Of a stretch of DNA of 64,000 nucleotides, positions 48,550 to 57,348 are shown piece by piece. Positions within the stretch are counted from its first letter, which is position 1, and every line of letters begins with the position of its first letter. The stretch comes from Methylocystis sp. H62 (GTDB lineage: Bacteria; Pseudomonadota; Alphaproteobacteria; Rhizobiales; Beijerinckiaceae): contig NZ_JADNQZ010000049.1 in NCBI RefSeq assembly GCF_015709515.1, positions 62,001 to 126,000 on the forward strand. Direction: 5' to 3'. The position numbers were made by a program, and so were the translations under genes. A model generated the notes under the pieces. It saw nothing but the letters and a program-made list of their open reading frames with translations. It had not been told where the DNA came from and searched no databases.

Positions 48550-48693
48550 GATCTTTCTCCAGTGAGTTCCTGACGCCAAATGCCGAAGGAACTTTTCCGC
48601 CGGCATGGCTGGCTCATGTCATCTTTTCGTAACCCGCTGCGGTGCGGTCAGCAAGCAACTCGGGCTCAAGGCCCATGCGCGTCGATGTTTTTC

Positions 48694-49293
48694 TTACCTG
48701 CGAAAGATGACGCTGAGATTGTTGGCGGGCATTTCCACGACCTGGGGCTCCCCAAACCCTTTCTCTCGCGCGCATGCCGCAACATCGTCGAGATCGCGGA
48801 TGCCCCACGCCGCGTCGCGCGCGCGAAGGCTCCCGTCGAACTCTGCGTTGCTGAGCGCAGTGTGCGCGCCGCCGCATCTGTATGGACCGTATAAATAGAG
48901 CGGGGCGCCCTCGCGCAAAGCCCTGCTCCCGCCCTCGAACAACGCCTCGGTCGCGCTCCAGGGCGAAATGTGGGTCATGTTGATGCAGATGATGGCGTCC
49001 GCCGTACTGATAGGCCAAGGAAATTCCTCGACGTTCAGTGCGAGCGGCGCATCCACATTGGCGAGTCGTGTGGAGGCGATCCAGGCCGAAATGCTCTCGC
49101 GCGCTTCAGCGTTCGGGTCCGACGGACAGAATGTCAGTCCGGGCAGATGCTGTGCGAAAAATGTGACATGTTCTCCCGTGCCGCTCGCAATTTCGAGCGC
49201 CACCCCTCTTGTCGGCAAGACGTTGCGCAGGACATCGAGGATCGGGCCGCGATTGCGCGCGGTCGATGGCGCGAAGAGGCGCTTGTCATTCAT
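48694..49293 (-). CDS. DUF938 SAM-dependent methyltransferase-like protein
   Basis: 199 residues, cytosolic. The start MNDKRLFAPSTARNRGPILDVL and ALEIASGTGEHVTFFAQHLP (SAM-binding motif I), INMTHISPWSATEALF and LYLYGPYRCGG are specific to the DUF938 family. The substrate is unknown. It is on the same strand as csp1, 144 bases upstream, so it may be in the same transcript, though the spacing allows a separate csp1 promoter. Confidence 0.9.
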   Translation of the reverse strand: MNDKRLFAPSTARNRGPILDVLRNVLPTRGVALEIASGTGEHVTFFAQHLPGLTFCPSDPNAEARESISAWIASTRLANVDAPLALNVEEFPWPISTADAIICINMTHISPWSATEALFEGGSRALREGAPLYLYGPYRCGGAHTALSNAEFDGSLRARDAAWGIRDLDDVAACAREKGFGEPQVVEMPANNLSVIFRR

Positions 49294-49459
49294 CTGTTTA
49301 TCTCACGGCAACACCCTTGGTTGGATCGTAGGCACGAAATTTGATGCGCCTCATACGCGAAAGGCGGGCGCTGACACTCCCTAATCAAGAAGGGCGCCTG
49401 CGCGACGGCCTGCAAAAACTCGTCTCTTGCCGCCTCGAACCGTCGATGAGGTCTCGGAA

Positions 49460-49780
49460 ATGTCTCAGCTCTTCGAGCTTGTCGCCTCAAAGCATCCATC
49501 GTTTGTCGTATTGGCGACGCTCCGCCTTCCCGGCCACCCCCTGCGGCGCTTTACCAAAGAAGAGGCGGCGATCCTTTCCCGCGCCCTCGACTCCGTCGCG
49601 CAGGGCGACCGCGGCGAACAGCAAATTTATATGAGCCCGATCGCCAGCGATCATGACTTCGATGCGAGGGTCGCGCAGAGCGGCATCATCGTCTCCTCCG
49701 AAGGTCAAGCGGACGTTGAGCTGGACTGGAGCGAAACGCGCGCCATGGCCGAACAGTTGAGATCGTTTGCGTCCGGGTAG
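49460..49780 (+). CDS. Hypothetical protein, 106 residues
   Basis: MSQLFELVASKHPSFVVLAT... ending AMAEQLRSFASG, acidic and soluble. RRFTKEEAAILSRALDSVAQG looks helical and IIVSSEGQADVELDW looks like strands. No family was recognised. GAGGTC precedes the ATG. The frame could start further upstream at 49427. Confidence 0.5.
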   Translation: MSQLFELVASKHPSFVVLATLRLPGHPLRRFTKEEAAILSRALDSVAQGDRGEQQIYMSPIASDHDFDARVAQSGIIVSSEGQADVELDWSETRAMAEQLRSFASG

Positions 49781-49834
49781 CAAGGAACGGATTGCGCTTG
49801 AGCGTCGCGTTCGGGTTCACTAGCGGCGCCGCGG

Positions 49835-50800
49835 TCATTTTGCGACCAGCTCAAACTGAGCGACCACGGGCGCGTGAAGCGATCCCTCGACAGGTTCTTC
49901 CGCGCAGACTTCGTCCTGCAGCCCTTCATTCAGGATCGTGGTCTCGCGCCAATCGGCGGCCAATGCGCGGGAGGCAAGGAGGTGGTCGATCAGCGTTGGA
50001 CGTCCCGCATGCACCACGGTGAACCGCCGCGACGGCGCAACGCGCTCTTCCAAGGCGACGAGGGCCCGGTCGCCCTCCGCCGCTTCGTCTCCGCCGCCGC
50101 GCAAGAGTCGGGTCGGCGCGTCATGCGCGTCGGCGTTGAAGTCGCCGACAATTGCGATCTGCGCCTGCGGCTCCGCGTCAAAAAGAGTCTCGGCGAACAG
50201 CCGGGCCTCCAGCGCCTGGCCTTCGCGCTTGAGCGCCGCGACGAACTGGCCCTCGATTTGTGCGCGGCTCGACCCGAAACCGCGCGCCGTCGCGATAGGA
50301 ATGGCGCGCGGCGCGCGTAGATGCAGATTGACGACGTGGAGCGCGCATCCGTTGGGAAGCTCGACAGCAGCGTAGAGCAGGGGCCTGTCCCAAGCGATCT
50401 CCACCGGCTCCGGCTGGGAGCCGTCGGCGTCCCGCGGCGGCGGCCAGCTCCATCGCGCCACGATGTCGTGGTGGATCTGCCGTTGCGCGCGCATCGGCCA
50501 CCGCGAAAGGATTGCGAGATTGTGGACGTCGGCGGGGGCGTCGCCGCCCGGCCTAACGGTCGTCGCCCGATGAAAATTCGCGTATCGGGTCGTCGCAAGC
50601 AACCGGTCGAGCGCGATATATTGCCGCGCGTCATGCTTGTGACGCCTCTGCGCATGAATTTCCTGCAGGCACAATATATCGGCGTCGAGCGTCTCCAGCA
50701 GGGGGCGTAGCGCGTCGGTTCGGCGCGCAAACGCCGCCGGTTTGGTCCCCGACCAATCGAGATTTTCCAGATTGAAGGTCGCGACTCGGAACGCTTGCAT
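49835..50800 (-). CDS. Endonuclease/exonuclease/phosphatase (EEP) family protein
   Basis: 321 residues. VATFNLENLDW, LCLQEIHAQ (catalytic Glu), VVNLHLRAPRAIP, IVGDFNADAHDAPT and HAGRPTLIDHLLASR are a complete EEP set. No signal peptide. It differs clearly in sequence from the EEP gene at 17651. The substrate (DNA, RNA, or phospholipid headgroups) cannot be predicted. Start at the ATG 50800; a TTG 6 bases upstream is possible. Confidence 0.85.
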   Translation of the reverse strand: MQAFRVATFNLENLDWSGTKPAAFARRTDALRPLLETLDADILCLQEIHAQRRHKHDARQYIALDRLLATTRYANFHRATTVRPGGDAPADVHNLAILSRWPMRAQRQIHHDIVARWSWPPPRDADGSQPEPVEIAWDRPLLYAAVELPNGCALHVVNLHLRAPRAIPIATARGFGSSRAQIEGQFVAALKREGQALEARLFAETLFDAEPQAQIAIVGDFNADAHDAPTRLLRGGGDEAAEGDRALVALEERVAPSRRFTVVHAGRPTLIDHLLASRALAADWRETTILNEGLQDEVCAEEPVEGSLHAPVVAQFELVAK

Positions 50801-50904
50801 CGTCAATCATCGCCCGAAGAGTCTGCATCCGCCAGCAGATTGCGCCTCGACGAGTTCAACATTTAGCGGCAATATCGGCGCTATTTCCAATCCGGGAGCG
50901 TGAT

Positions 50905-51594
50905 GTGTCCCTATTTGACGGGATTCCTTTCTTTGTTGGTCTCGACCCGACGCGCGGCGAGCAGCTGGCGCGCCAATGCGTGCGCAGGCGCTACGCCGAG
51001 CATGAGCTGGTCCTCGATTTCGACGATCCTTCGACCGATGTGTATTTCATCGTCAGCGGCGACGTTCGGGTGCTGATACGCACCGCCGCGGGCAAGGAAA
51101 TGATTTTCGGGGACTTCGGACCGGGCAAATTCTTCGGCGAGATGGCGGCGGTCGATGGGGCCAAGCGCTCCGCCAATGTGACGGCGCTCACCAACGCGGA
51201 ACTTTTGCTGGTGCCGCCAGTGGTCTTCAAGGAGATCCTGTTCGGCGAGCCGGAGATTTGCGAGCGGCTGTTGCGTCTGCTGACGGCGCGGGTGCGGGAA
51301 CTGAATACGCGCCTGTTCGAGCGCTCGGTGCTCGACCTCAAGCATCGGCTCTATTCCGAATTGTTGCGCATGTCGGCGCCGCGCAAGGGGTCGACGGGAC
51401 AATCGATCGTATCGCCGCCGCCGTTTCAGCATGATCTCGCCGCCCGTATCGGTTGTCGGCGCGAACAGGTCAGCCGCGAACTCTCGGCCATGATCGACGA
51501 AGGACTTGCCGAAAAAATTCGCGGCGGTCTCGTGCTGTTGCGCCCGTCGGTCTTGGAGAAGCGGGTTCAAGAGGCGCTCAACGAAGCCGAATGA
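50905..51594 (+). CDS. Crp/Fnr-family transcriptional regulator
   Basis: 229 residues, GTG start. The N-terminal cyclic-nucleotide-binding barrel includes VYFIVSGDVRVLIRT and the phosphate-binding-cassette-like segment FGPGKFFGEMAAVDGAKRSANVTAL, in which GEMA and the Arg-Ser pair resemble cAMP-binding cassettes. The C-terminal HTH is HDLAARIGCRREQVSRELSAMIDEGLAEKI. No Fnr cysteines are present. This makes a cAMP or cGMP effector plausible; a cyclase gene lies 3.5 kb downstream. Confidence 0.9.
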   Translation: MSLFDGIPFFVGLDPTRGEQLARQCVRRRYAEHELVLDFDDPSTDVYFIVSGDVRVLIRTAAGKEMIFGDFGPGKFFGEMAAVDGAKRSANVTALTNAELLLVPPVVFKEILFGEPEICERLLRLLTARVRELNTRLFERSVLDLKHRLYSELLRMSAPRKGSTGQSIVSPPPFQHDLAARIGCRREQVSRELSAMIDEGLAEKIRGGLVLLRPSVLEKRVQEALNEAE

Positions 51595-51703
51595 CCCATG
51601 TGCGGTCTCGCACAAACAGATGAGGAACAGGGCGCTACCGTCGCTATGCTGCCAACAAGAGGCAAAGGACCCGTGGCAGAGCAAGCGACTGGGAGAACCC
51701 GAA

Positions 51704-52111
51704 ATGATTCCCGAATTGACGCCGATCGAGCGTTGCGCCGAAGTGGCGGGTCTGCGCGGCCATGAACTCATCCTGGGCGTGAGCCCCAGCGACAAGCACC
51801 ATCGCATGCTGGCGCGATACCGCCGGGCCGTCTCGCTCGACGCCGCGCGCGGGCGAGTCGTCGCCGACATCCGCAACGCGGTTGAGATCGGCGCGTCGCG
51901 CCGCGCCGCCGACCTGCTGATCGTGCTGCGCTGGCTCCTCGCGCCGGGCGCGTCTTGCGACGATTCACGCGCCATCGCGCGTCCGCGTCGCCGCGTGGTC
52001 TCGGCGCGCTGGCGCAGGGGCGTCATTCCCTCGTCGTCGTCGGTCGCCGAGCAGTCGTCGACTGAAAGCGGCGAAGTGGTCTCACTCTTCGATGGCGGGC
52101 TCCGGCGTTAG
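51704..52111 (+). CDS. Hypothetical protein, 135 residues
   Basis: MIPELTPIERCAEVAGLRGHELILGVSPSDKHHRMLARYRRAV... a mostly helical N-terminal half, then an Arg-rich tail and a Ser-rich end (PSSSSVAEQSSTESGEV). No family recognised; probably a small regulator or adaptor. It follows the Crp/Fnr gene on the same strand after 109 bases. Confidence 0.5.
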   Translation: MIPELTPIERCAEVAGLRGHELILGVSPSDKHHRMLARYRRAVSLDAARGRVVADIRNAVEIGASRRAADLLIVLRWLLAPGASCDDSRAIARPRRRVVSARWRRGVIPSSSSVAEQSSTESGEVVSLFDGGLRR

Positions 52112-52376
52112 CCGCGCGTCGCGCCTGTGCTTTCAAGGCAACACCCGAGAATTTGTTGCATTCGCCGTTTGTGCAAGGAGAATGGGCAGAAAAGTCCGTA
52201 AACCGTTGCTGCATAGGATTAATTCGTAGCAGACACATTGCGCCGTCGTGTCGTTCGCATCGTCGCATCGTCCGGCGCTAGCTTGCTACTCCAGGCGACA
52301 TGAGTCAGCTTCCGGTTCAGCTGACGGTCCGGGCTTCAATCGCCGTTTTTCGATTTTTTACGGGGGCTTGCCATTT

Positions 52377-53735
52377 ATGTTCGCATATAAAGCGGCGCCG
52401 AGGCTTTTGGGCGCACTGTTTGCCGCATTCGCAGTTTTCAGTCCGGCTCTGGCGCAGGAGGATCCGCGCGCCGAACAGGAGCGCCTCGCAGCCTATATTC
52501 AGCATAATCCAACCGACTATGACGCGACCTATCGCTACGTCCTGCTGTCGACGGAGCTACGCGACTATGAGGCGGGAATCGGCGCGCTTGAACGCATGCT
52601 GATGTTCAACCCGAACTTGTCGCGCGCCCGAAAGGAGCTTGGCTTCCTTTATGCGCGGCTCGGCGCCTATGAAATCTCGGCGCAGCATTTGCGCACCGCG
52701 CTCGCCGAAGGCGGCCTCGATGCGGTTCAGGTGGCTCAGGTCGAAGCTCAGCTGCCCGACATCGAGAAGCGCACACAAGCCAACCGGCTTTATCTGCGGA
52801 TGCACGTCGGCCTGCGGGCGCAATCGAACGCGAATTTCTTTCCGACCAATAATCTTTTCCAGGTCGGCGGCGTCGGCGTTGCGTCGGCCGCCTCGCGCAA
52901 GGGCGACATCAACAGCTTCCAATTGGTGCAGGCCGCCCATGATCTGGATTTTCAGAACGGGCGCGGCGACCAGCTCGAGACGCGCGTGACGGGCTACGCC
53001 ACCGAGCAGTTTCGTCTGCCGCAATACAGCGTCGCGCTGTTCGCCGGCTCGGTCGGACCACGCATCCATATCGCGCCCGATCTTTATCCGGGCCTCTCCA
53101 TCAAGCCCTACGTGACCGGCGCGGTGGCGCTGCTCGGCGGCAGCAATTATCTGAACGCTGGCGGCGCAGGCATGAGTTTCGGCGCGGAACTTGGTCGCGA
53201 CCTGTGGTTTGAGCCGGGCGCCGAATGGCGGGCGATCTGGGTCGATCCCTCGCCGGGATTCCTCGGCTATACCGGTTTTTCGCCCTATTCGACGGTATCG
53301 ACGTTGGCGACTGGCGACGTCGTCACCGGCTACCTGAGCAGCTCCTACAGACTGACAAACGACCTGAGGCTTGAAGGTCGCGTCGCCTATACGCGGGCGT
53401 GGGCGGGCAATCCGCAGCAATCTTCCGATCAGGTGGACGTTCAGGCGATGCTGCGGCTCGAGGTCGACCCGCCATTTCCAATTATTCCGCGCCGATGGAC
53501 CCTCGCGCCTTATGGCCGCTTTACGCATCTTGCCTTCGACGCCGCCAATCCGGTGATCAATCCCTTCGTCGCGCGTCGAGACACCGTCTGGATCGGCGGC
53601 CTGATGGTGGACTTGCCGATTACCCCGTATTTCGGTTTCGCCGGCAACGTCGAGTATGCGCGCAACGATTCGAATCTGCCGAATTTCAAGACTGACAACG
53701 TGTCCGTCAGTTTCGGGCCAACGGCAAAGTTCTGA
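52377..53735 (+). CDS. TPR plus outer-membrane beta-barrel protein (Slam-like)
   Basis: 452 residues. Signal peptide MFAYKAAPRLLGALFAAFAV...LAQ, then TPR-like helices (about 30-150: AGIGALERMLMFNPNLSRARKELGFLYARLGAYEISAQHLRTAL), then a C-terminal barrel of amphipathic strands ending SVSFGPTAKF with a terminal Phe as in outer-membrane proteins. This layout resembles surface lipoprotein assembly modulators (Slam/DUF560). Downstream after 12 bases is a secreted FecR-domain protein, a possible client. Confidence 0.72.
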   Translation: MFAYKAAPRLLGALFAAFAVFSPALAQEDPRAEQERLAAYIQHNPTDYDATYRYVLLSTELRDYEAGIGALERMLMFNPNLSRARKELGFLYARLGAYEISAQHLRTALAEGGLDAVQVAQVEAQLPDIEKRTQANRLYLRMHVGLRAQSNANFFPTNNLFQVGGVGVASAASRKGDINSFQLVQAAHDLDFQNGRGDQLETRVTGYATEQFRLPQYSVALFAGSVGPRIHIAPDLYPGLSIKPYVTGAVALLGGSNYLNAGGAGMSFGAELGRDLWFEPGAEWRAIWVDPSPGFLGYTGFSPYSTVSTLATGDVVTGYLSSSYRLTNDLRLEGRVAYTRAWAGNPQQSSDQVDVQAMLRLEVDPPFPIIPRRWTLAPYGRFTHLAFDAANPVINPFVARRDTVWIGGLMVDLPITPYFGFAGNVEYARNDSNLPNFKTDNVSVSFGPTAKF

Positions 53736-53747
53736 CGGAGACGATAA

Positions 53748-54989
53748 ATGAAAAAGTTCTCCGCGGCCGCCACAACCGCTCTCGCGCTCGTCGCAGGCCC
53801 CGCGCTCGCAGATAACGTCGGGAACGTCGGCGCGGTCAATCAGAGTGCGCACGGCACGCCGCCGGGCGCCGCGAAGCGCTCGCTCTCGGTTGGTCTTGGC
53901 GTGCAACGGCGCGAACGCATCGAGACGAGTCCGTACGGCAGCGCCCAGATCGTCTTTAACGACACATCGACGATGACCGTCGGACGCAACAGCGCCGTCA
54001 CCGTTGACGATTTTGTCTATTCACAAGGCGGCGGCGGTCAGCAGGGCGTGTCGATGGCGAAGGGCGTCATGCGCTTCGTCGGCGGCGGCGTCAGCCACGA
54101 AGGCGGCACACGGCTGCGGACGCCGACGGCGTCCATCGGCGTGCGCGGCGGGACGGCGCTGGTTCGGGTTGGCGGCTCATGCGGCACGCTCGTCGTGCAT
54201 CAATATGGTTTCATCGACGTCGGCGGCCAGGCGCTCACGCGCCCGGGTTATGGGGTCTGCGCGCCGAGCGGCGGGCCGGTGTCGGAGCCTTTCCTCGTGC
54301 CGCCTGAGACGATCGCGCAAATCGTCGCGGCATTGGAGAGCGGTAAAGGACAGCGTGGCGGCGCCAAGCGCGAGCCGACGAACGAAGAGGCGAACCTTGC
54401 CCTCGGCAATGATCGTCCGCCGGACGTCGTCAGTCCGCCGGGCCTCGACGCGCTGGGTCCGGTTTGGTTCGGCAATGCGATCGTGCAGAGCCGCGCCAAC
54501 GTCGACAATCAGCCTGCGCCGCTGCCGACGCCAGCGCGCCAGGGCGGAAATGACGGCCACCACGACGATCATGATCACGGCGGACATGGCGGCCATGATC
54601 ACGGTGGTCATGAAGGCGGCGAGGGCGGCCACGGCGGCCACGGCGAGGGCGGTCACGGCGGACATGGCGAGGGCGGCCATGGCGGACATGGCGAGGGCGG
54701 CCACGGCGGACATGGCGAAGGTGGTCACGGCGGCGAAGGCGGCCACGGCGGCGGTTATGGAGGCGGCCATGGCGAAGGCGGCCATGGCGGCGGCTATGAA
54801 GGCGGCGAGGGCGGCCAGTACGGTGGTGGCGAGGGCGGTCACGGCGGCGAAGGCGGCGGTGGAGGCCTCTTCGGGGGCGGCGGCTCGGGCCATGGAAGCG
54901 GCGGGGGCCAAGGGAGTCACGGAAGCAGCGGTCATGGGAGCGGCGGTCACGGAGGCGGGCCCGTTGCGATTGACGGTCCGGGCGACTAG
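53748..54989 (+). CDS. Secreted FecR-domain protein with long His/Gly-rich tail
   Basis: 413 residues. Signal peptide MKKFSAAATTALALVAGPALA, a FecR-like domain (about 45-150: RRERIETSPYGSAQIVFND, MTVGRNSAVTVDDFVY, VSHEGGTRLRTPTASIGVRGGTA) and a linker with a CGT/GVC cysteine pair. The last 145 residues or so are almost only Gly, His and Glu, in GGHGGHGEG repeats starting DGHHDDHDHGG. The tail should bind transition metals such as copper, nickel or zinc. FecR domains normally sense at the envelope. Between the barrel and the cyclase genes, so probably in one operon. Confidence 0.82.
   Translation: MKKFSAAATTALALVAGPALADNVGNVGAVNQSAHGTPPGAAKRSLSVGLGVQRRERIETSPYGSAQIVFNDTSTMTVGRNSAVTVDDFVYSQGGGGQQGVSMAKGVMRFVGGGVSHEGGTRLRTPTASIGVRGGTALVRVGGSCGTLVVHQYGFIDVGGQALTRPGYGVCAPSGGPVSEPFLVPPETIAQIVAALESGKGQRGGAKREPTNEEANLALGNDRPPDVVSPPGLDALGPVWFGNAIVQSRANVDNQPAPLPTPARQGGNDGHHDDHDHGGHGGHDHGGHEGGEGGHGGHGEGGHGGHGEGGHGGHGEGGHGGHGEGGHGGEGGHGGGYGGGHGEGGHGGGYEGGEGGQYGGGEGGHGGEGGGGGLFGGGGSGHGSGGGQGSHGSSGHGSGGHGGGPVAIDGPGD
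54570..54970 (+). repeat. Tandem repeats encoding the His/Gly tail
   Basis: Imperfect tandem units of about 24-27 bases, GGCGGACATGGCGAGGGCGG and close variants, spell GGHGGHGEG. Four near-identical copies lie at 54630-54740, then degenerate ones. The unit count may vary between strains by slippage. Confidence 0.75.
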
Positions 54990-55053
54990 TTCTGCGGCGT
55001 CGCCAGCATCGCCAATCCCCCCGGCGGCGGGGTGACCGTCATGCGAGGTGGAG

Positions 55054-57270
55054 ATGTTGAAGCGGCGTCGCGCCTACCTTCTCGCGATCGTCGCCGCTGC
55101 GGTTCTCATTTTTCCCTGGGGAGTTATTCAACCCCGGGCGCTCGACGACCTTCGCAACTTTGTCTTCGACACGTTTCAGCGTTTGGCTCCTCGCGCCTAT
55201 GATCCCGAGACGCCGACGCGGGTCGTCGGCGTCGACGAAAAAAGTCTCAGCGCCTATGGGCAATGGCCTTGGCCGCGCGCCCGGCTCGCCGAACTTCTTG
55301 ACCGATTGCGGGAACTCGGCGCGGCGTCCATCGCCTTCGACTTCATCTTCGCGGAGGCGGATCGCGCCGGAGCGTCCCAGCTCATCGAGGCGATTCCCGA
55401 CCCACGCGCCCGCGCCGAGGTGGCGAAGCTCATCGCAAAAGCGCCGAGCGGCGATCAAGTCCTGGCGCAGGCGCTCTCGAAGGCGCCCGCAACGCTTGGA
55501 GTCACGCTGACCGACGCCGTTTCAGCGCCGCTGCCGGCGAAGTCGGGAGTGGTCACCGCCGGCGACGATCCCGCACCCTTTCTCGCCGCGTTCGCCGGCG
55601 CGGTCGGCCCGGAGCGAAAGCTTGCGGAAGCGGCGCGAGGGCTTGGCGCGACAAACTGGCTGCCGGATCACGACCAGATCGTTCGTCGGGTGCCGCTGGT
55701 GACGCGCGCCGGAGACGTTCTCATGCCCTCCCTGGCGCTCGAAGCCCTGCGCATCGCCCAGGGCGAGCCGGCCATCGTCATTCGGTCTTCAAACGCCAGC
55801 GGACAAACCGCTTTCGGCAAGCAGACGGGCGTCAACGCGATTAAGGTCGGCGCCTTCGAAATTGCGACCGGCCCCAACGCGGAGGTCCGGCCACGCTATT
55901 CGCACAGCGACGCCGTGCGGGATATTTCAGCCAAGGACGTGCTCGAGGGCCACGTTGCGCGCGACGAGATCGAGGGGCGCATCATCTTCGTCGGCGCGTT
56001 GGCGACGGGTCTCGGCGACGTCCGCGCAACGCCTTTGGAGCCGGTCGTTCCCGGAGTCGACGTGCATGCGCAGATCGTCGAATCGATCGCCTCGGGCTCG
56101 CTGCTCGCGCGCCCGGACTGGGCGCACGGACTGGAGTTCGTCGTCGCCGCATTCTCGTTTTTGCTGATCATGAGCCTGCTCTTCGTCGCGCCGCCGCTCG
56201 TCTCGGCGGCGGCGGCGCCGCTCGCCGTCGCGGGGCTGTTCGCCGGCGCCTTTTATCTGTTCGATCGCCGCGGCCTGCTGCTCGATCCCTCTTATCCGAG
56301 TCTCGCGATCCTTGGCGGGTATCTCTTTGGCGCAGTGACGCTCTGGCGGTCCGAAACGTCCGCGCGTCGCCATGTGCGTCAGGCCTTCGGTAAGTTCGTC
56401 TCGCCTGCCGTCGTCGATCGCCTCGCCGAACATCCGGAACGGCTGGTGCTCGGCGGCGAGACGCGCGAATTGACCGTGCTGTTTTCCGATCTGCGCAATT
56501 TCTCGGGGATTTCGGAAGGCATGAGCGCACGCGAACTCACGCAGTTCATGAATGAATATTTGACCCCGATGACCGACGCCATCCTCGAAGCGGAGGGCAC
56601 GATCGACAAATATATGGGCGACGCGGTGCTCGCCTTCTGGAACGCGCCGCTCGATATCGACGACCATCCGCGCAAGGCCGTTCAGGCCGCCCTGACGATG
56701 CGCGAGGCTCTCGTCAGCCTCAACAGAAAGCGCGCCGCGGCCGCTGCGTCGTCGGGCAATGATGCGCAGCCTGCTGCGATGGGGCTTGGCCTCAATCTCG
56801 GCCCTTGCAGCGTCGGCAACATGGGATCCATCCGCCGCTTCGACTATTCGATTCTTGGCGACACGGTGAATCTCGCGTCGCGGCTCGAAGGGGCGAGCAA
56901 GGCCTTTCAGACGGACATTGTCGCCTCTGGCGTGGTGCGCGACGCCGCGCCCGACTTCGCCTGGCTTGACCTTGGGCGTGTCCGCGTCGTCGGAAAGAGC
57001 GAACCGACGAGGGTTTTCGCGCTCGTCGGCGACAGCGGGGTGGTCGTCTCGGACTCGTATGTGCGCTGGCGCATGTCGCATGACCTCATGCGCCAGGAAT
57101 ATGACTCCGGCCGATTCGAAGCCGCCGCCGAGGGGGCCTCGGCGTTGGCGCGATCGGTTCCCGAGCCCTGGCCCGCGCTCTATGTCGTGTTGGAGCAGCG
57201 GTATCGAGGTCTCGCCAGGGAGGGGTCGCAGGATAACTGGTCTTCGGTATGGAATCTTTCGAGCAAGTGA
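55054..57270 (+). CDS. CHASE2-domain adenylate/guanylate cyclase
   Basis: 738 residues. An N-terminal membrane segment, a large extracytoplasmic CHASE2 sensor (about 30-340; RVVGVDEKSLSAYGQWPWPRARLAELLDRL, AASIAFDFIF), three closely spaced membrane helices (about 355-430) and a C-terminal class III cyclase domain. Metal aspartates are in LFSDLRNFSG (near residue 477) and YMGDAVLAFWNAP (near 522); substrate elements are in SILGDTVNLASRLEG. It should make cAMP (or cGMP) in response to a periplasmic signal, perhaps from the FecR-type neighbour. ATG at 55054 has a GAGGTGG site. Confidence 0.93.
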   Translation: MLKRRRAYLLAIVAAAVLIFPWGVIQPRALDDLRNFVFDTFQRLAPRAYDPETPTRVVGVDEKSLSAYGQWPWPRARLAELLDRLRELGAASIAFDFIFAEADRAGASQLIEAIPDPRARAEVAKLIAKAPSGDQVLAQALSKAPATLGVTLTDAVSAPLPAKSGVVTAGDDPAPFLAAFAGAVGPERKLAEAARGLGATNWLPDHDQIVRRVPLVTRAGDVLMPSLALEALRIAQGEPAIVIRSSNASGQTAFGKQTGVNAIKVGAFEIATGPNAEVRPRYSHSDAVRDISAKDVLEGHVARDEIEGRIIFVGALATGLGDVRATPLEPVVPGVDVHAQIVESIASGSLLARPDWAHGLEFVVAAFSFLLIMSLLFVAPPLVSAAAAPLAVAGLFAGAFYLFDRRGLLLDPSYPSLAILGGYLFGAVTLWRSETSARRHVRQAFGKFVSPAVVDRLAEHPERLVLGGETRELTVLFSDLRNFSGISEGMSARELTQFMNEYLTPMTDAILEAEGTIDKYMGDAVLAFWNAPLDIDDHPRKAVQAALTMREALVSLNRKRAAAAASSGNDAQPAAMGLGLNLGPCSVGNMGSIRRFDYSILGDTVNLASRLEGASKAFQTDIVASGVVRDAAPDFAWLDLGRVRVVGKSEPTRVFALVGDSGVVVSDSYVRWRMSHDLMRQEYDSGRFEAAAEGASALARSVPEPWPALYVVLEQRYRGLAREGSQDNWSSVWNLSSK

Positions 57271-57348
57271 CGTCTTCGTCCGAGCGCGACTGCTGTCCAG
57301 CCGCATGGCCGCACGTATTATGGGTTCTCTTATGATCGCTACTCGCGC

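Noticed and set aside
54177-54950. Minus-strand Ala/Met-rich frame opposite the His/Gly tail
   Set aside because: Antisense reading of the tandem repeat, low complexity only.
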